A stretch of DNA of 48,317 nt from assembly GCA_015207585.1 (NCBI GenBank), contig JADEWQ010000039.1, forward strand, positions 1 through 48,317, read 5' to 3'. The position numbers and the translations under genes were made by a program. Source of the DNA: Pleurocapsales cyanobacterium LEGE 06147. GTDB lineage: Bacteria > Cyanobacteriota > Cyanobacteriia > Cyanobacteriales > Xenococcaceae. The notes beneath the pieces were generated by a model. That model saw nothing but the letters and a program-made list of their open reading frames with translations. It was not told where the DNA came from and ran no database searches. This document shows positions 37,143 to 45,544 of the stretch, one piece after another (position 1 is the first letter of the stretch; every line of letters begins with the position of its first letter).

Positions 37143-38609
37143 ATGGCTCTCAAAATCTACAATACCCAAACTCGCCGTCTCGAACCATTTATTCCTCTTC
37201 AACCAGGAAAAGTGACCATGTATTGCTGTGGTGTAACTGTCTATGACTATTGCCATTTAGGTCATGCCCGTTCCTATATTGTTTGGGATATGGTGCGTCG
37301 CTATCTGCAATGGCGCGGATATAAAGTCATCTACGTGCAGAACTTTACCGATATCGATGATAAAATTCTCAACCGCGCCCAACAGGAAGGCGTTTCAATG
37401 GCAGATGTCTCAGAACGTTTTATCAAAGCTTACTTTGAAGATATCCGTCCCTTGAACGTAATGGATGCAGATAAATATCCCCGCGTAACTGAAAATATCT
37501 CTGAAATTCAACAATTAATCCAGGTATTGTTAGATAAAAATTATGCTTACGTTGTAGATGGAGATGTTTACTTTAACCTCCAGGCTTTTGCAGAGTATGG
37601 CAAATTATCTGGACGTACTCAGTCAATGATGCAAGCGGGGGCTAGTGGTAGAGTAGCACTTAGCGATCCCGAAACAATTAAGAAAAAACATCCTTCAGAT
37701 TTTGCCCTTTGGAAAAATGCCAAACCAGAAGAACCTGCTTGGGATTCTCCTTGGGGAAAAGGTCGTCCTGGCTGGCATATTGAATGTTCGGCAATGGTTC
37801 GGGCATTGCTGGGAGAAACCATAGATATTCATGGCGGTGGTGGCGATTTGGTCTTTCCCCATCACGAAAATGAAATTGCCCAGTCGGAGGCTGCTAACGG
37901 TAAACCCCTGGCTAAATACTGGATGCATAATGGCATGGTAACGGTTAACGGAGAAAAGATGTCTAAATCTTTGGGGAACTTTACCACAATTCGCGAATTA
38001 TTAAATCGTTCCCTCGATCCGATGGTAATTCGGCTATTTATTTTACAGGCACATTATCGCAAACCGTTAGATTTTACCGAAGATGCAATTTTATCAGCGG
38101 AAAATAGTTGGCAGACTTTACAGCAAGGTCTTTTGTTTGGTGAAAAATACGGGAAAAAGTTGGGGTGGATAAATGATTTAGACGCAAAGAATAAAGACAC
38201 AGAAAAAATAGATCCCAAGATAGTAGAACAATTTCAAAAAGCAATGGACGATGATTTTAATTCTCCTGGGGGGTTGGCTGTTTTATTTGAACTAGCTAAA
38301 CATCTCCGTCGGGAAGGAAATTTACTAACCCATGAAGGTAAAACCGATACTCCCGACCGACAGTTACAACAGCAATGGCAAACTTTGGTTCATTTAGCAG
38401 GAGTTTTAGGTTTAGAGGCTAAATCTGAAGTAAATATAACCAATAGTAATGGTTTTGATGAAGCTGAAATTCAAAGACTGATTCGACAACGAAATGAAGC
38501 TAGAAAAACCAAAAATTATGCCCAAAGCGACCGCATTAGAGAAAAGTTACAGCAAATGGGAATTACTTTGATCGATCGCCCTAATGGTGAAACCAGTATT
38601 GTTCATTGA
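37143..38609 (+). CDS. cysS: Cysteinyl-tRNA synthetase
   Basis: 488 residues. HIGH motif as HLGH at 38-41, KMSKS in [10 protein letters not shown]. Zinc ligands are conserved: C29, C215 (HIECSAM), H240 and E244 (HHENE). It is a zinc enzyme for cysteine recognition. Being last in an operon under a Zur-type box with a COG0523 gene, it may be a zinc-shortage paralog of a housekeeping cysS, a known pattern for COG0523 clusters. Alternatively it is the only copy, co-transcribed by chance. Confidence 0.95.
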   Translation: MALKIYNTQTRRLEPFIPLQPGKVTMYCCGVTVYDYCHLGHARSYIVWDMVRRYLQWRGYKVIYVQNFTDIDDKILNRAQQEGVSMADVSERFIKAYFEDIRPLNVMDADKYPRVTENISEIQQLIQVLLDKNYAYVVDGDVYFNLQAFAEYGKLSGRTQSMMQAGASGRVALSDPETIKKKHPSDFALWKNAKPEEPAWDSPWGKGRPGWHIECSAMVRALLGETIDIHGGGGDLVFPHHENEIAQSEAANGKPLAKYWMHNGMVTVNGEKMSKSLGNFTTIRELLNRSLDPMVIRLFILQAHYRKPLDFTEDAILSAENSWQTLQQGLLFGEKYGKKLGWINDLDAKNKDTEKIDPKIVEQFQKAMDDDFNSPGGLAVLFELAKHLRREGNLLTHEGKTDTPDRQLQQQWQTLVHLAGVLGLEAKSEVNITNSNGFDEAEIQRLIRQRNEARKTKNYAQSDRIREKLQQMGITLIDRPNGETSIVH

Positions 38610-38628
38610 GATAATCAAACTAAATTTT

Positions 38629-38708
38629 TAACGTTCCTGCTCACCGGACGCAGATAACCTCTCGAACGCAACCGACTAACCTCATCGTTCCGGTGCAGCG
38701 ACTTGTTA
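38629..38708 (-). repeat. attC-like integron recombination site
   Basis: On the minus strand it begins TAACAAGTCGCTGCACCGGA and ends TCCGGTGAGCAGGAACGTTA. The arms pair (TAAC/GTTA, CTGC-ACCGGA/TCCGGTGCAG with two extra bases), leaving unpaired spacer and extrahelical bases, as in attC sites. It lies 37-40 bases after the vapC stop, in the same orientation as a cassette's own attC. R boxes are close to, not identical with, GTTRRRY/RYYYAAC. Confidence 0.6.
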
Positions 38709-38747
38709 GCCTGCGGCGCGGTTGCAACATCTAAAAAATTCAGCTAA

Positions 38748-39167
38748 TTATTTGAGTAAACGGACAAAGCCCGCCTGCTCAAAATGTTGGTCAGTTGTCA
38801 AAGCTTCTTGAACACTTAACTGTTGCATCAAAACGAATGATGTGCAATCAACCAATAACCAAGCTTTGTCCGGTCTACCTTTACAAAGTTCCCAAGCTGC
38901 GGTGTCGGTTGCTTCGTCAATGTGAATAATCTGGACATAAGGTACGGTCTTGATAGCATCAACGACTTCAAAGATACGTAGACGAGGAATCCGGAGTGGG
39001 CTACCCAGCAACGCTACCAGTTCACTAATTACGTAATTTGTTGTAATAACACTTTTCTGTTGCTGAACAGCCAGACGGAAGTATTGATCCGCTTGTGAGT
39101 GATAGGACTGAGTGTTAACAAATAGACTTGCCCAGCCAGATGTATCTACAAACAGGTTACTCGGCAC
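38748..39167 (-). CDS. vapC: PIN-domain toxin (VapC type)
   Basis: 139 residues. PIN nuclease pattern: FVDTSGWASLF (first Asp about residue 8), a Glu in VISELVALL, VDCTSFVLM and TTDQHFEQAGF with later Asp. All four acidic positions look kept, so it should be an active ribonuclease. It overlaps the 3' end of its antitoxin gene by 11 bases, typical for vapBC. The attC-like site directly downstream suggests it was part of an integron cassette. Confidence 0.85.
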   Translation of the reverse strand: MPSNLFVDTSGWASLFVNTQSYHSQADQYFRLAVQQQKSVITTNYVISELVALLGSPLRIPRLRIFEVVDAIKTVPYVQIIHIDEATDTAAWELCKGRPDKAWLLVDCTSFVLMQQLSVQEALTTDQHFEQAGFVRLLK

Positions 39168-39432
39168 CCTTTAATTCCCGATGTAGAGCTTGTCCAATAT
39201 AGTAATCGTGGTTTTCTGCTAGATCAGGAACATCTACGCTAAGAGAACCAATTAATTGCAAAAGTGGATCTGCTTCAGCTTGTTGTATGCCTCCAAGTCT
39301 AGATGGATTAGTTAACTGTTCTGAGAGTACTTGCAACATAATTTCTTCTGGCGACTTATTTAGACGCTCTGCCTCAGTAGTCAATGCTTGCTCTAAGTCA
39401 TCCGGAAGAGTAATTACAAAGGTTTTAGCCAT
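39157..39432 (-). CDS. VapB-like antitoxin
   Basis: 91 residues. N-terminal ribbon-helix-helix region (KTFVITLPDDLEQALTTEAE, LNKSPEEIMLQVLSEQL), then an acidic C-terminal toxin-binding part. Overlaps vapC by 11 bases. It should neutralise the PIN toxin and repress the pair. Confidence 0.78.
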   Translation of the reverse strand: MAKTFVITLPDDLEQALTTEAERLNKSPEEIMLQVLSEQLTNPSRLGGIQQAEADPLLQLIGSLSVDVPDLAENHDYYIGQALHRELKGAE

Positions 39433-39460
39433 AACACTTCTTTCAACACTCGATTATTTG

Positions 39461-40324
39461 TTACTCTATACCATCTGTAACACCTTCAATGAAGCCTATG
39501 AGCGCCTTACCCCAAAGTGTTTCTTCAGCCAAGTGTTCACCTGCTTTAAAGGAACCTTTCTTAACACCATTCCATAGGCGTTTGAGACTTAAAAGATTCT
39601 GCCGCCATTGGTGTTGGGTCTTGAACTTTGCACCAATGATAGCAGCGGCTTGCTCTTCGTTGGCTTGGGGATGCTTTTTCTGCAAGTCAGTAATCAATTG
39701 TTCTAAATATTGCTGAAAAACTATGGCTTCATCTTGCGGATCATGCACTAAACAATATTGTTTCAAACAAGTAATATCAGATGCAAGTTTTCGCACTAAA
39801 TCTCGTAGCGAATCTAAATAACGCTTTGATAAAGCAGTTGCCTCTTCTTCAGAGAAAGGTATTTTATGAAGAATATCAACAACAGCCCATTTTGATGTTC
39901 CGTCATAATAAGTTGTTGTCGCCATCTTCGCGTATTTGGATTCAGGTGGTTCAAGGAGAGATAAACAGTTTTGTAAAGTTTTCACTTTACTAATAAGACC
40001 TCTTAAAATCCTTTTGATTTTATCAGAGATTCTCTTGTCATAAAGGCATGATTCTAGTGTAAATAAGCACTTCTCAAATTCACGTATACCAGTATGAACA
40101 TTAAGTAATTCTGCTAATTCTTGGTAGGCTTTTTGCTTATTGTCAGGATCTATAAGAAATTGACTGATAGCTTTTTGATTGTCTACAAGCACACGATTAG
40201 CATGCTCCAACATTTCCTCGCACCTAGGAATAACCTCTCGTTCTTTTAGCGTTTTAGCTGTATCTTTTGGTAAAACCATACTTACATCTCGCAAAGCGGT
40301 ATGGCGAACACTACTGACACTCAT
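39461..40324 (-). CDS. Helical protein of unknown function, cassette-like
   Basis: 287 residues, almost all helical, with Cys in CLFTLESCLYD and KTLQNCLSLLE. The C-terminal block ANEEQAAAIIGAKFKTQHQW, then WNGVKKGSFKAGEHLAEETL and WGKALIGFIEG, resembles a tail I associate with cyanobacterial proteins of several architectures. I cannot name a function. It is first after the presumed attI region and 28 bases before vapB, in cassette orientation. No attC fits between it and vapB, so if it is a cassette it includes vapBC. Confidence 0.6.
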   Translation of the reverse strand: MSVSSVRHTALRDVSMVLPKDTAKTLKEREVIPRCEEMLEHANRVLVDNQKAISQFLIDPDNKQKAYQELAELLNVHTGIREFEKCLFTLESCLYDKRISDKIKRILRGLISKVKTLQNCLSLLEPPESKYAKMATTTYYDGTSKWAVVDILHKIPFSEEEATALSKRYLDSLRDLVRKLASDITCLKQYCLVHDPQDEAIVFQQYLEQLITDLQKKHPQANEEQAAAIIGAKFKTQHQWRQNLLSLKRLWNGVKKGSFKAGEHLAEETLWGKALIGFIEGVTDGIE

Positions 40325-40419
40325 TATTGTAATTTCATAAAAAAGGCAATTGCATCGTACAAATATTATTGCAATTACGTCCTCACAATATCTCAGCAGG
40401 CTAACTATCTATTATGCGG

Positions 40420-40592
40420 AAACTTTCTGGATATCCACCCTGTATAGGATAAATTAAAGAATTTTTCCGTATATCTACCCTATATAGAATGATATCAAGA
40501 ATCTTTCGGTATATTCGTCGGTGATATCCCGACTTTTTCTGGATATCATTCCAAGTAAGTATAATATCAAGAATTTTTCTGGATATCATTCC
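40420..40592. repeat. Degenerate direct repeats in the attI position
   Basis: About 4.5 units of roughly 38-40 bases, core TTTTTCTGGATATCATTCC with variants such as TTTTTCCGTATATCTACCC. The last copies are almost identical (near 40532 and 40573). The array ends against the GTG start of the broken integron integrase and lies before the divergent cassette-like genes, where attI is expected. Confidence 0.7.
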
Positions 40593-40976
40593 GTGGAAAA
40601 ACCTCCTAAAAAACTGCTTGAACAAGTTAAGGTCACGTCCCCTGTTCCCGAAGGGTCCTTTCTTGGTTCAGATGCTTGAGATGACCGTAGCGATGTCATT
40701 CGTTTGAAACATTATTCTTACAAAACAGAAAAAAGCTATATTAACTGGATTAAACGCTACATTATCTTTCATAATAAGAGGCATCCTAAAGAAATGGGTG
40801 GAAGAGAAATTGAAGAATTTCTGACTTATTTGGCAGTAGAAGAAAATGTAGCTGCATCTACTCAGAATCAGGCTTTAAATGCGATTTTGTTTTTGTATAA
40901 AGAAGTTCTCAAGCAAGAATTAGATTTACAAATAGAAAAGAATGTAAATATTTTTTTCAATCTCTTGACAAAATAA
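40593..40976 (+). pseudogene. intI: Integron integrase IntI, N-terminal remnant
   Basis: From the GTG at 40593 the frame reads VEKPPKKLLEQV, the normal IntI start. It then runs through a segment of about 63 bases with an in-frame TGA, and resumes from 40689 as SDVIRLKHYSYKTEKSYINW, IKRYIIFHNKRHPKEMGGRE, and ENVAASTQNQALNAILFLYK. This is the SAM-like N-terminal domain of integron integrases. It ends at a stop at 40976 with no catalytic domain (no R, HxxR or Y). The gene is dead. It is divergent from the genes at 40324-38748, the standard integron layout. Confidence 0.85.
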
Positions 40977-41084
40977 ATAAATTATATAAATGCTAGTCTT
41001 TCTAAACCGTTCCATTAAGGTGTGCTAAAAGCCAATTAGTCTTCATCAGACAGAATTTAGACACAGAAAGCGTAAGTTGCGATC
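40977..41084. other. Short gap after intI relic
   Basis: No gene or remaining integrase catalytic sequence found. Confidence 0.5.
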
Positions 41085-41297
41085 TTATTCAAAAACAGAT
41101 AGCAATCCTTCAGATGGTTCTGGTGGATTTTGTATTGCAGCAATAAAAAGTTTACTGTCTCTCGCAGAAAGTTTTAGAATTTCACATTCTGGATTTGAGT
41201 TAACCTCTTCTTTCCTATTTTTACTAGAGAACAAACTGAATATGTTACTCCTTTGTTGGTTACTAGAAGTTTTTTTCATTGGAGATGCTAAATACAT
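41085..41297 (-). pseudogene. TacA/DUF1778 antitoxin, C-terminal relic
   Basis: The C-terminal half (CEILKLSARDSKLFIAAIQN then PPEPSEGLLSVFE) matches the end of DUF1778 antitoxins, which pair with GNAT toxins. The first half is unrelated and Ser/Lys/Asn-rich, without the ribbon-helix-helix. No acetyltransferase gene follows. A recombination relic. Confidence 0.5.
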
Positions 41298-41374
41298 AAT
41301 CTTATAATAATTTAACCCTTGAATTAGCGATCTTGCCTTTTTCTTGTCTCAAGTGTAGAATTCATGAGGCATTT

Positions 41375-41400
41375 TAGGGACATAGCATGCTACATCCCTA
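41375..41400. repeat. Palindrome of the TAGGGACRTAGC family
   Basis: 26-base near-palindrome beginning TAGGGACATAGCATG just past the metE stop; likely forms a hairpin at the transcript end. Same family as 9318-9345 and 44594-44621. Confidence 0.75.
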
Positions 41401-41407
41401 CTTTGAA

Positions 41408-43714
41408 TTACTGGGCTGTTTTTGATTGGTTTTCTACTGTTACAGATTCTTTGGCAGTAAATTCTACGGGAAACTTAACTGTTGTTGACTCAATTTCCTG
41501 ACGTAGAGCGATCGCAGCCTTGACCATATTGCGAATAGCAGGAATCACTTCTTCCCAACGGCGAGTTTTTAAACCGCAGTCAGGATTGACCCAAATTTGT
41601 TCTGTAGGAAGGTGTTGGTAGCATTTACGCAAACCTTCGGTTAACGACTCTGCAGTGGGGATAGCTGGGGAATGAACATCATAAACACCGGGTCCTACTT
41701 GACGGGGATAGCCTGCCTCAGTTAGTTGCCTGAGAGTTTCGTTATTGCTACGGCTATCTTCAATCGAAATAACGTCCGCATCCAACTGCTTAATCGATTC
41801 CATGATATCCCCAAATTCGGAATAACACATATGGGTATGGACTTGGGTTTGGGGTTTCGCCACGGCGGTACACAAACGAAAAGCATCGGTTGCCCAACTT
41901 AAATACTCATTCCACCTGGTCTGCTTTAAGGGTAAACCTTCTCGCATGGCTGGTTCGTCTACCTGGACGAATAAGGCACCCGCAGCTTCTAAATCGGCGA
42001 CTTCTTCGCGAATTGCTAAAGCAATCTGAAAAGCTTGTTCCTTGCGGGATAGATCTGTGCGAGGATAAGACCAGTTGAGCATAGTTACGGGACCAGTTAG
42101 CATTCCTTTGACTGGCTTAGAAGTGTAAGACTGAGCGATTTTAAACTCTCGCACTGTCATGGGCTGAGGACGAGAAATATCCCCAAAAATAATTGGCGGA
42201 CGTACATAACGACTACCATAGCTTTGTACCCAACCGTGGACGGTAAAGGTATAGCCTTCTAACTGTTCGGCGAAATACTCAACCATATCGGAACGTTCAA
42301 ATTCCCCATGTACCAAGACATCCATTCCCATTCCTTCCTGTAAATCGACGCAGTAGGCAATGTGGGCATCTATAGCAGCTTGGTATTGTTCCTGGGTTAA
42401 TTCTCCTTTACGCCAGCGAGAACGAAGTTTTCGTACCTGTTGAGTTTGGGGAAAAGAACCAATTGTTGTCGTAGGAAAGGGTGGGAGTTTAACTTGTTGT
42501 CTAATTCTCTCTTGATAAGGTAAACTGCGAGCAAAATCCTTAGCAGTTAAGGCTTTGAGTCTATCTCGAACGGATTGATTAGCAGGGCTAAACTGATAGA
42601 AAGCTTCCCAATTGGAATCAATTAAGTCTTGTTCAATCCTGGTATTTTCTCCCGATATAGTTCGTGCCAAAAATCTCACTTCTTGCAGCTTCTGTTCGGC
42701 AAAGCTTAAAACATTGCGTAACGGTTTGGGGAGTTGCTTTTCCCTCGTGGCATCGTGGGGAACAAATTGCAAAGATGCCGATGGTTGTAGAGAAATATTG
42801 GTTGCTAAAGTTTGAATGTCAGATAACAGAGGTAAAACTTTATCGGTGCGAATTTGCCAGATGTTCCGCGCATCGACAATACCTACTCCTAATCGCTTAT
42901 CTCGTGGGAAACCATGCTGTTTGATTAATTCCAAGTTATTTCCACGAGTAAAATCCAAACTAATAGCGGCAACGGGTAACTTAATTACCCAAGGATAAGT
43001 TTTACCCAAGTCATCAAAGTAGGTAACTAGATGCAAAGGTATTCCTACTCTAGATAGCAAGTCATAAGTTGACTCGAAGGCTTCTTTTAAATCTTCAGCA
43101 TTGCCCAAAACCAAAGCAGGTTCGTGCATCTGCACTTCTTCCACTCCCAAATCTTTGAGGGCAGTAAGTAATGCCAGATAGCGTTCTCCTAGTTGAGAGA
43201 TAACCTCAGACATAGGTACTTCTAACCGACTCAAACGCAGTAAAGTCATCGGTCCTAAGACAATCGGAATTGCCTTTTTTCCCACCAGCTTTTGGGCGCG
43301 AGAAACCGTTTCTAGATAGTCGCCAAAATCTGCTGGCAGCAAATCGGAATTGATTTCTGGTACGAGATAGTGATAGTTAGTATCAAACCATTTAGTCATT
43401 TCTAGGGCAGGAATTTCCTCTTTTCCCCGCGCCATGGCAAAGTATCTTGCTAAACCTGTAAGTTGCTGAAATCTTTGAGGAATCAATCCTAAACGAACCG
43501 TCCAGTCTAATACGCGATCGTAAAGAGTAGCATCGCCAATACCAATGCGATCTATCCCTGCTACTAACTGAGTTTTCCAGCTTGCTTCTTCTACTTCTCT
43601 GATAGTTTGTAGTAAGGATTCTGCCTCAAGTTTTCCACTCCAAAAAGCTTCTAATGCTTTCTTGACTTCACGGTTTTTACCAATACAGGGATATCCTACT
43701 GTTGCAGTTTTCAT
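41408..43714 (-). CDS. metE: Cobalamin-independent methionine synthase
   Basis: 768 residues from the ATG at 43714; GAGG five bases before it makes this start preferable to the TTG at 43726. Two duplicated barrels: an N-terminal half and a catalytic C-terminal half. Zinc ligands are in place: H628, C630 (HTHMCYS), E652 and C713 (NPDCGLK), exactly spaced as in the E. coli enzyme. It methylates homocysteine with methyltetrahydropteroyl-triglutamate. A Fur/Zur-type box stands 40-54 bases upstream, and a cobalamin riboswitch lies about 1.9 kb upstream on the same strand, before two intervening genes. Confidence 0.96.
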   Translation of the reverse strand: MKTATVGYPCIGKNREVKKALEAFWSGKLEAESLLQTIREVEEASWKTQLVAGIDRIGIGDATLYDRVLDWTVRLGLIPQRFQQLTGLARYFAMARGKEEIPALEMTKWFDTNYHYLVPEINSDLLPADFGDYLETVSRAQKLVGKKAIPIVLGPMTLLRLSRLEVPMSEVISQLGERYLALLTALKDLGVEEVQMHEPALVLGNAEDLKEAFESTYDLLSRVGIPLHLVTYFDDLGKTYPWVIKLPVAAISLDFTRGNNLELIKQHGFPRDKRLGVGIVDARNIWQIRTDKVLPLLSDIQTLATNISLQPSASLQFVPHDATREKQLPKPLRNVLSFAEQKLQEVRFLARTISGENTRIEQDLIDSNWEAFYQFSPANQSVRDRLKALTAKDFARSLPYQERIRQQVKLPPFPTTTIGSFPQTQQVRKLRSRWRKGELTQEQYQAAIDAHIAYCVDLQEGMGMDVLVHGEFERSDMVEYFAEQLEGYTFTVHGWVQSYGSRYVRPPIIFGDISRPQPMTVREFKIAQSYTSKPVKGMLTGPVTMLNWSYPRTDLSRKEQAFQIALAIREEVADLEAAGALFVQVDEPAMREGLPLKQTRWNEYLSWATDAFRLCTAVAKPQTQVHTHMCYSEFGDIMESIKQLDADVISIEDSRSNNETLRQLTEAGYPRQVGPGVYDVHSPAIPTAESLTEGLRKCYQHLPTEQIWVNPDCGLKTRRWEEVIPAIRNMVKAAIALRQEIESTTVKFPVEFTAKESVTVENQSKTAQ

Positions 43715-43753
43715 TTTTTTCCTCAAGCAAGATTGATTAATAGTTTACAAAAA

Positions 43754-43768
43754 TGATTATCATTCTCA
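43754..43768 (-). promoter_or_regulatory. Fur/Zur-type operator upstream of metE
   Basis: TGAGAAT-G-ATAATCA on the coding strand, a 7-1-7 box with mismatches, similar to the COG0523 box (ATTCTC half shared). It lies 40-54 bases before the metE ATG. Zinc control is suggested because MetE is a zinc enzyme. Confidence 0.55.
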
Positions 43769-43934
43769 GAAATTAGCTAGAATACTATAACAAAGCACAT
43801 TGTTCTGTCTACTATTTGCTTGATGTCTTATGTAGACTTCAGCATTTTTTTTCCATAACCAGGGATGAATGAAAAGTTTCCAAGATCTAAGCGCAGTGCT
43901 TTCACTGCAATTTATCTTTTAATGATTTGTTTGG

Positions 43935-44555
43935 TTAAAATGATCGCGATCTCTTCGAGATCGCGACTAAAATGCAGCCGTGAACTGCTGCTAAAGCAAC
44001 TGTCCAGATTACATCCTTAACAAAAATACTCCACAAAATTGTCGAACTAAGTTCGTGTCCACCCATTAACTGGGCGATCGCTAGAATACTGCCTTGATAA
44101 ATGGCATATCCACCCACAACACTGGCAGTTAACCAGATTAAATAACCCTGCCAGTTATAACGACTAAATCTTGGTCGCAGTGTAACTAGCCAAGTAACTA
44201 ACAGTGTCCCAACACCCATGGCTATTCCCCAAGTAAAAGACTCTAAAGTATGGGGATATTGACGGATAGTAAAACCATAGAGTTGATTGGCAAACCAAAT
44301 ACTCATAGCACTAATTAGTGCTTTTTTGCGAGTTAAGGTATTACCTGCCACCGCAGCAAAACTGACTAAAGGCACATGGGGATAGATAACACTGCTGGCA
44401 CTACCAACAGCAATCAGGCAAACCTGCCACCAAATACTATTAGCGATGGCTTTCCAAGATGCTTGCCATAAATTCAGTCGAGATAAATCGGAATTTGTGG
44501 GAGATTTTGTGGAAATAATGAGGGATTTACCAGATTTTTCTATTTTAGATTTCAT
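43935..44555 (-). CDS. Polytopic membrane protein, possibly cobalt/cobalamin linked
   Basis: 206 residues with about five hydrophobic helices (about 40-60, 72-92, 102-123, 134-155, 170-198). A good ribosome site (AGGAGAAAAG) precedes the ATG. I do not recognise a named family; the layout resembles small ECF- or CbtA-like membrane components. Its position between a B12 riboswitch/DUF1636 unit and metE suggests transport or storage of cobalt or B12 (inference). The last codons overlap a 10-bp-stem hairpin (43944-43966, TCGCGATCTC). Confidence 0.55.
   Translation of the reverse strand: MKSKIEKSGKSLIISTKSPTNSDLSRLNLWQASWKAIANSIWWQVCLIAVGSASSVIYPHVPLVSFAAVAGNTLTRKKALISAMSIWFANQLYGFTIRQYPHTLESFTWGIAMGVGTLLVTWLVTLRPRFSRYNWQGYLIWLTASVVGGYAIYQGSILAIAQLMGGHELSSTILWSIFVKDVIWTVALAAVHGCILVAISKRSRSF
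43944..43966 (-). repeat. Perfect hairpin at the end of the membrane protein gene
   Basis: TCGCGATCTC-TTC-GAGATCGCGA, a 10-bp stem with a 3-base loop. It overlaps the last codons and is followed on the minus strand by ATCATTTTAACC. May act as a weak terminator; HIP-related palindrome in coding sequence. Confidence 0.6.
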
Positions 44556-44593
44556 TTTTCTTTTCTCCTAGTACGGGGAGAATAGAAGTTTAA

Positions 44594-44621
44594 GTAGAGA
44601 CATAGCATGATATATCCCTAC
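44594..44621. repeat. Degenerate TAGGGACRTAGC-family palindrome
   Basis: Starts GTAGAGACATAGCATG and ends ATATCCCTAC; about three mismatches from a perfect palindrome. It sits between the DUF1636 stop and the membrane protein. Confidence 0.6.
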
Positions 44622-45025
44622 TAAGAATTTTCCCAGACAAAATTAGGAATTCGGGCAATAATTCCCTTTTTCAAAGGTTCGGGACGTTCCGCCCAAAGCA
44701 TTACACCATCTGATTTTTGACAATACAACTTGGCACAATCTAAGACAGCAGCAGAAGTGGCAGATATACTGTTCGCATCATGACTTAAATTGCCAAACAC
44801 ATAAGTAAACTTGCCAGGTGCAGCAAAAGCAACAACACAGGAATGACTACAAGCACTCATACACTTTACTGATTCGATGGTAAAGTTCTTTGATTGCGAC
44901 CAATCTTGGGATTGTTGAGTTAGTTTTTTAAAGAGTTTTTGTCCTCCGCTAATACCAACTCGTTTATTATTTTGCCAAACACTAGCGCAAGTAGAACAAA
45001 CTAAAATTTTATGCTGAATTTTCAC
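44621..45025 (-). CDS. DUF1636 protein, second copy
   Basis: 134 residues from the GTG at 45025 (reads KIQHKILVCSTCASVWQ, aligning with the start of the first copy). An open frame runs to 45112 and a longer start is possible. Cys pattern CSTC and MSACSHSCVVAFAAPGKFTY, then RPEPLKKGIIARIPNF, parallels the copy at 36360. This copy lies 3' of a cobalamin riboswitch on the same strand, so it is probably the B12-regulated form, while the other lies in a Zur-type operon. Likely [2Fe-2S]; function unknown. Confidence 0.78.
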   Translation of the reverse strand: MKIQHKILVCSTCASVWQNNKRVGISGGQKLFKKLTQQSQDWSQSKNFTIESVKCMSACSHSCVVAFAAPGKFTYVFGNLSHDANSISATSAAVLDCAKLYCQKSDGVMLWAERPEPLKKGIIARIPNFVWENS

Positions 45026-45544
45026 AGGCAAAATTATCTTTAAAATAAGGTTTTGTAGACTTTTCAGTGCAATTATATCTGGGATAAATTGGCGAGTATA
45101 CCTTACAATCAAGATGCTGTTTTTCGACCCTTGATATTTTTTTCTAAGATTTTAACCTACGAAAAAACAACCTTGGCTATTTCCTTAACTGCGAAGGAAA
45201 AGACATTAAAAACAGATGATTTTTGAGTAATTAATGAGGCTTGGGTTTAATATAGCAATCCTATTTTAGTTGTGAATTAAAAGATGGAGATCGGGTGTTA
45301 GGTGGTATTTTTTTTGTTCCTGACTCGGTGTACGGAAGTGACCCGTCGTCAATCATGCGCAGCTTAGCGAGCGTTCTTATTCCTGACTCCTAAATAGTGT
45401 TAGAAGTTTTCACAAATGATTCGGAACTACTATAACTAACTGGTTGTTTGTCGTAGCGTAGTTAAAAAGAATAGCTTAAGTTTTAGAACTAAAAGATCTT
45501 CAAACATCTGTATCTCGCAGATATATTAATTGAGTTGGCTATTT
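45026..45544. repeat. Gap between riboswitch and DUF1636 with inserted repeat
   Basis: About 500 bases without a gene. At about 45315-45400 it holds, on the minus strand, TAAGAACGCTCGC, CGCATGATTG and TCCGTACACCGAGTCAGGAA, which match the repeat at 14760-14930. The insertion seems to have lengthened the leader between riboswitch and gene. Confidence 0.6.

Noticed and set aside
40420..40592. CRISPR array
   Set aside because: Units are degenerate with no unique spacers of constant length and no cas genes nearby.
40401..40625. 74-codon minus-strand ORF
   Set aside because: Its codons simply translate the direct-repeat array before intI; the repeated RKILDIIL peptide comes from the DNA repeat.
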